The notes beneath the pieces were generated by a model. It had not been told where the DNA came from. It worked only from the letters and a program-made list of their open reading frames with translations, and did no database searches. Shown one piece after another: positions 60,913 through 64,000 of a stretch of DNA of 64,000 nucleotides (its first letter is position 1; the number at the start of each line of letters is the position of its first letter). The stretch is from CAVRUH01 sp963822595 (lineage in GTDB: Bacteria > Chlamydiota > Chlamydiia > Chlamydiales > Waddliaceae): NCBI GenBank assembly GCA_963822595.1, contig CAWGIG010000001.1, positions 1,054,001 through 1,118,000 on the forward strand, read 5' to 3'. The translations under genes and the position numbers were made by a program.

Positions 60913-61365
60913 GCAATAGAATCAGTCGCTCTTCGCGATGCGCTCCGAGCTCTATGTTAACACTTGATCCACCTCGGGTTCCGATGCGCAATGCCATCAA
61001 CTTAAAGAATAGTTTATCATTTCATGAGGGCTGAAAGCCAGCCTTTTGATAGCCCAGGCAGAGCGAAGCGAAGGCCTGGGTGACGTCGATAAAAAAATCA
61101 GAGCCCTGCAAGGGCGACTCATTCCGGTGAAATGATGTCTATGCAAAAATGGATGAGTCGCCCTTGCAGGGCTTTTTCATTTTTTTCACCTTGCACCCAG
61201 GCCTTCGCTTTGCTCTGCCTGGGCTGTCACGAGCCTGGCTTTCAGCCCTCATGAAATGATAAACTATTCTTTAAGTTGATGACATTGTCCGATGCGTCAC
61301 CCGGGGTGGATTAAGTGTTAACATAGAGCTCGGAGCGCATCGCGAAGAGCGACTGATTCTATTGC
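60913..61365. repeat. giant nested palindrome, about 450 bases
   Basis: The only gap over 300 bases in the window (60868-61393) is filled by this element. From outside in, three paired layers are visible. (1) A roughly 110-base arm starting 'gcaatagaatcagtcgctct', with several mismatches near 60970-61000. (2) The 'tcatttcatgagggctgaaa' arm, shared with the 4718 repeat, at about 61017-61042 and 61240-61260. (3) Inner hairpins of 'agcccaggcagagcgaag' (about 61050-61085 with 61189-61230) and 'agccctgcaagggcgactca' (61102-61121 with 61155-61173). It separates the convergent 272- and 544-residue genes. Confidence 0.95.
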
Positions 61366-61393
61366 AACATTTGTGAGATTACCTTACGTGAGT

Positions 61394-63028
61394 TCACGTG
61401 TGTATAAAGCGTCTTAGATGAGCGTATTCTACTTCTAAATGGCTTCTAACATCATCTTCATAGGTGGGCCAGAGGAGGCTTGCGGTTTCTAACTTCAAGT
61501 AAACGGCGTTCATAACCTTAGCGAGCTCTTCCTTATTGATTTTGTATTCTGCAAGAAACCTATTCTGTATTCTGATCACACGATCACACAACTCAGTTCC
61601 TTTCTCTATATCCTTTTTCGTGCAAATAAATCTACTTGCTCCGACATTTGGGATGTTCGGCATTCCATTGTAGAGGGCTTCCGAGACGGCCTTTCTATAA
61701 AATGCAGTAAACTTAGTATCGCTTAAACCTGAATGATGAAACAGATATTTAAACACTTCAAAATTTTCTTTCGAAACATCCAAGAGGAAATTTTCACAGG
61801 CGGGAAAATTAAAATTCACAGAACTCCTCTCTTGGTTCTTCACAGATCGCAATGTTCCATTGGAATCAAACAGGATGTTTTCAGCATTTAAACAAGAGAC
61901 GGCAAGATTATTATCCAACATCCAACGAATATAATTTGCAATGGGTGTTGCCATTCTTATATCTTCTTCTTCCAATTTGTCTTCGCTTTTCCATGTTAAG
62001 TCAGATATCTTTAGATTAAACTTTTCTACTAAAGCATATCGCCCCTTGGGGTCTATAAATTGATAATCCTGAGCCCTTAAGCCCCTGCAACCTCTTTGCG
62101 CCCATTCTTTTTTGATTGCCAATAGAGAGCGATTGGTGCTTATCATCATTAATTTGTCGGGATGCTCTAAAATTTCGAAGAAAATTTGCTCATCCGAACC
62201 GCCGACCTTTACTCCGATTTGCTTGCCTAGTGTATATTGATCGAGCTTAGTGCCGGGGTGCAAGGTTTGTCGCCATAGAATATGCTTGGGATCACTTTGT
62301 TTAAAAATATTGCACTGATTTTCAAGGCACTTTATCTCAAATGAAACGATATCCGTGCCATCAATATAGCTAAAGATAGAGGCCAAAAACTTATGAACAG
62401 GCCAGACTCTTTTAAAATTCGAAATCCATTCGATGAGTTTATTAAAATCCTTTTGTTCTACTTCTCCTTCCTTCGCAGCAAGTGGGACTAAGTCGATAGG
62501 TAAGGGACCTTGAAACTTCCCTTCAAGCTTAACAATATATTGCAGCCTTGAAAGGGCATCATCTTTTGGTTCTAGAAATGTGAGAGAGGCTGCACTTTTT
62601 TCAAGATATTTCATGCAAAGAGCTATTTCGTTTCGAAGAAATTTTTGTTTGCGGAAAAATTTCGTGGCTTCAGTCCATTTTCTAAGGCCTCTTCGCGCTT
62701 CATGGTAAAGGGATTCATCAACTTGATTCGAATTTAAACGTAAATAAAGATACTCTTCAAATTTTTGTGCATGTTTTCTGACCGTTAGAAGTTCCTTAGT
62801 AAAAATCGCTTCTGTATTATCGAGGGCTTTTCTGAGTTTACTGAACTTTATATCGTCTTTTGAAAAGACCCCCGCAACCTTATAAAACAATGTCCACAAT
62901 CTCCCCCAACCTGTTGAGCTGCAGTAAATTCGGGATCCTTGAAAATTGGAAATAAGTTCGCTTCGATCAATTTTAGAAGCGGCATGAATTTCAAGCAGGT
63001 TATATTTAAGAGTATTTAGATGGCTCAT
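61394..63028 (-). CDS. pseudokinase-like hypothetical protein
   Basis: The 544-residue protein has a helical N-terminal half (about 60-245). A C-terminal region from about 262 carries features of a degenerate kinase: a strand-turn-strand 'YTLGKQIGVKVGGSDEQIFF' (265-284), 'YALVEKFNLKISDL' as the hinge (331-344), and 'LAVSCLNAENILFD' (375-388), which aligns with HRDLKPENILLD but has Cys in place of the catalytic Asp and keeps Asn384. The expected DFG reads 'SVKN'. No transmembrane helix is seen. A catalytically dead kinase fold, perhaps binding a host or bacterial partner, is inferred. No ribosome-binding site is evident. Confidence 0.65.
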   Translation of the reverse strand: MSHLNTLKYNLLEIHAASKIDRSELISNFQGSRIYCSSTGWGRLWTLFYKVAGVFSKDDIKFSKLRKALDNTEAIFTKELLTVRKHAQKFEEYLYLRLNSNQVDESLYHEARRGLRKWTEATKFFRKQKFLRNEIALCMKYLEKSAASLTFLEPKDDALSRLQYIVKLEGKFQGPLPIDLVPLAAKEGEVEQKDFNKLIEWISNFKRVWPVHKFLASIFSYIDGTDIVSFEIKCLENQCNIFKQSDPKHILWRQTLHPGTKLDQYTLGKQIGVKVGGSDEQIFFEILEHPDKLMMISTNRSLLAIKKEWAQRGCRGLRAQDYQFIDPKGRYALVEKFNLKISDLTWKSEDKLEEEDIRMATPIANYIRWMLDNNLAVSCLNAENILFDSNGTLRSVKNQERSSVNFNFPACENFLLDVSKENFEVFKYLFHHSGLSDTKFTAFYRKAVSEALYNGMPNIPNVGASRFICTKKDIEKGTELCDRVIRIQNRFLAEYKINKEELAKVMNAVYLKLETASLLWPTYEDDVRSHLEVEYAHLRRFIHT

Positions 63029-63079
63029 GTGATAAGTTTTTTCATGATTCGCCAGCCCATGAAGGACTGGCGAATAGTA

Positions 63080-63688
63080 TTATTTAGACGGTGGGATATA
63101 TCTTTCTACACCAAAAACTGATTCCAGAGGATTTGGTTTGGGGGCATAGAGAGTTTCCCCTTCGCGTTTGTAGTCCACAAACATCTTGCTCTGCCAGTAG
63201 TATTCTTTCCGCTCTCCGAAGCAATCCTGGCTGCAATCAAACGCGGTAAACGTGTAGTAATAGGCATTGCCATTTCTCAAAGTCGCCAAAGCACCGTTCT
63301 GTAAATTGACATATTCTCCGTAGAAACTGGTATAAGTGATGTTAACTTCGAGATCATCGGCAGTAAAAGGAAAATGGCCTAAATAGGGAGAAATATCCGA
63401 ATTACCGTTAATTCGATTTAATAATCCTTCAACGGTATCCACTAATAACTCTCTGGAAGCCCAGAGGTCACAAGATATAACTTGTGTAGAAAAGTCGAGT
63501 CGTATTTTTTCGATCCATTGATCATAAAACACAACCGAATCTTCAAGGTGGATATGTTTATCGTATTTTAGCTCAACTCCGTAATGAAGTATGACCTGAG
63601 AGATATCATAAGGGTCGATTTTCTGAACTAGGTGTCTTTGACATCCAGCTAGTGTAACGAGTAAGATCAAGAAGGATAAGTAGCGCAT
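63080..63688 (-). CDS. hypothetical lipoprotein
   Basis: The 202-residue protein has a lipoprotein signal ('YLSFLILLVTLAGC', Cys16) and a mature part with no recognised domain. The mature part includes 'EDSVVFYDQWIEKIRLDFST', four further cysteines in the C-terminal half and aromatic-rich strands. It is probably anchored in the envelope. It lies about 50 bases upstream of the pseudokinase-like gene on the same strand. Confidence 0.82.
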   Translation of the reverse strand: MRYLSFLILLVTLAGCQRHLVQKIDPYDISQVILHYGVELKYDKHIHLEDSVVFYDQWIEKIRLDFSTQVISCDLWASRELLVDTVEGLLNRINGNSDISPYLGHFPFTADDLEVNITYTSFYGEYVNLQNGALATLRNGNAYYYTFTAFDCSQDCFGERKEYYWQSKMFVDYKREGETLYAPKPNPLESVFGVERYIPPSK

Positions 63689-63757
63689 TCTTAAATTTCC
63701 TGTAATATAGGTAACTCAAATCTTATTTTTTTATCGTTTATTTTGGAAGGAAAACCT

Positions 63758-64000
63758 TCATCTTTTTGAATAATCTTTGTACCAATCGACAAAACGGGGG
63801 ATTCCTTCCTCTAAAGATGTCGTAGGAATATAACCCAATTTCGCTGCGCTGTGCTCGATATCCGCAAAAGTTTTAACGACATCGCCAGGCTGCATGGGTC
63901 CTAAATGATAATGAGCCTTTTTCCCGACAGCTTTTTCGATAATATTAACAAATTTGATAAGTTCAACAGGTTGGTTGTTTCCTAGATTGAAAATTTCGCA
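63758..64000 (-). CDS. NAD-dependent nucleotide-sugar epimerase, C-terminal part (cut by window edge)
   Basis: The last 80 codons of a gene on the minus strand are visible. They run from 'EIFNLGNNQPVELIKFVN' through 'KAHYHLGPMQPGDVVKTFAD', then 'HSAAKLGYIPTTSLEEGIPR', to 'FVDWYKDYSKR' and TGA at 63758-63760. This is the C-terminal end of the extended SDR family that includes UDP-glucuronate 4-epimerase (CapI-type). It fits the polysaccharide theme of the window. The start lies outside the window. Confidence 0.9.
   Translation of the reverse strand, partial: CEIFNLGNNQPVELIKFVNIIEKAVGKKAHYHLGPMQPGDVVKTFADIEHSAAKLGYIPTTSLEEGIPRFVDWYKDYSKR

Noticed and set aside
60913..61365. Structured non-coding RNA (for example RNase P RNA, tmRNA or SRP RNA)
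   Set aside because: None of the conserved cores of those RNAs was seen. The element is a near-symmetric palindrome shared in part with another locus, which fits a repeat better.

Overview
The window reads as a chromosomal segment of an environmental (amoeba- or protist-associated) member of the Chlamydiae. The evidence is gene content and order. gpsA lies beside a eukaryotic-type UDP-sugar pyrophosphorylase. A coiled-coil gene, ruvC and ruvA follow each other. groES-groEL sits under a CIRCE-like operator. Several signal-bearing or kinase-like proteins look like chlamydial effectors. As I recall, the gpsA and ruvC-ruvA neighbourhoods match Chlamydia trachomatis. The family within the Chlamydiae cannot be fixed from this window. 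No IS element, CRISPR array, rRNA or phage was seen.

Layout: (1) 0.3-5.4 kb: an IQ-motif/RhoGEF-like protein, a Ser/Thr kinase-like protein, tRNA-Arg(ACG) running straight into a metallo-beta-lactamase-fold hydrolase, and a chlamydial-type hypothetical. (2) 5.4-14.2 kb: enolase, RimO, RsgA, a SpoU methyltransferase, CCA-adding enzyme and a three-gene sulfonate/nitrate-type ABC importer. (3) 14.4-18.2 kb: a four-gene minus-strand operon of MFS transporter, MORN-repeat protein, Cys-rich protein and double LAB_N membrane protein. (4) 18.3-29 kb, accessory: a HEPN/MNT pair, a patatin lipoprotein, a 1604-residue RHS protein with a hydrolase-like tip, a BON protein and a pair of unknown helical proteins, one internally duplicated. 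(5) 29-38 kb: groEL/groES, a NamZ-type muramidase, bifunctional PutA, a UvrD helicase and a 46-residue basic protein. (6) 38.6-50 kb: a capsule/exopolysaccharide export set (a Wzz-like protein with degenerate kinase, and two Wza-like proteins), a Tyr-rich secreted protein, GtrA, PutP, PfkB, a GT4 glycosyltransferase, a NadR-like NTPase and YihY. (7) 50-58 kb: a minus-strand run of WaaF, UDP-sugar pyrophosphorylase, GpsA, Ogt, a GH9 glycosidase and Nnr. (8) 58-64 kb: coiled-coil protein, RuvC, RuvA and a kinase-like membrane protein in one overlapping operon, a giant nested palindrome, a pseudokinase-like protein, a lipoprotein, and the 3' end of a nucleotide-sugar epimerase.

How genes may work together: PutP and PutA give a proline-to-glutamate catabolic route. 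WaaF, the UDP-sugar pyrophosphorylase, the epimerase, GtrA, GT4 and Wzz/Wza point to surface polysaccharide. The RhoGEF-like, kinase-like, patatin, RHS and GH9 proteins are candidate host-interaction factors.

The most striking non-coding feature is ten long inverted repeats (about 85 to 450 bp) of a few sequence families. One lies in every convergent gene junction that has room for it, and others lie in some divergent and tandem gaps. Two share the same outer arm around unrelated inner arms, which suggests modular, nested mobile palindromes.
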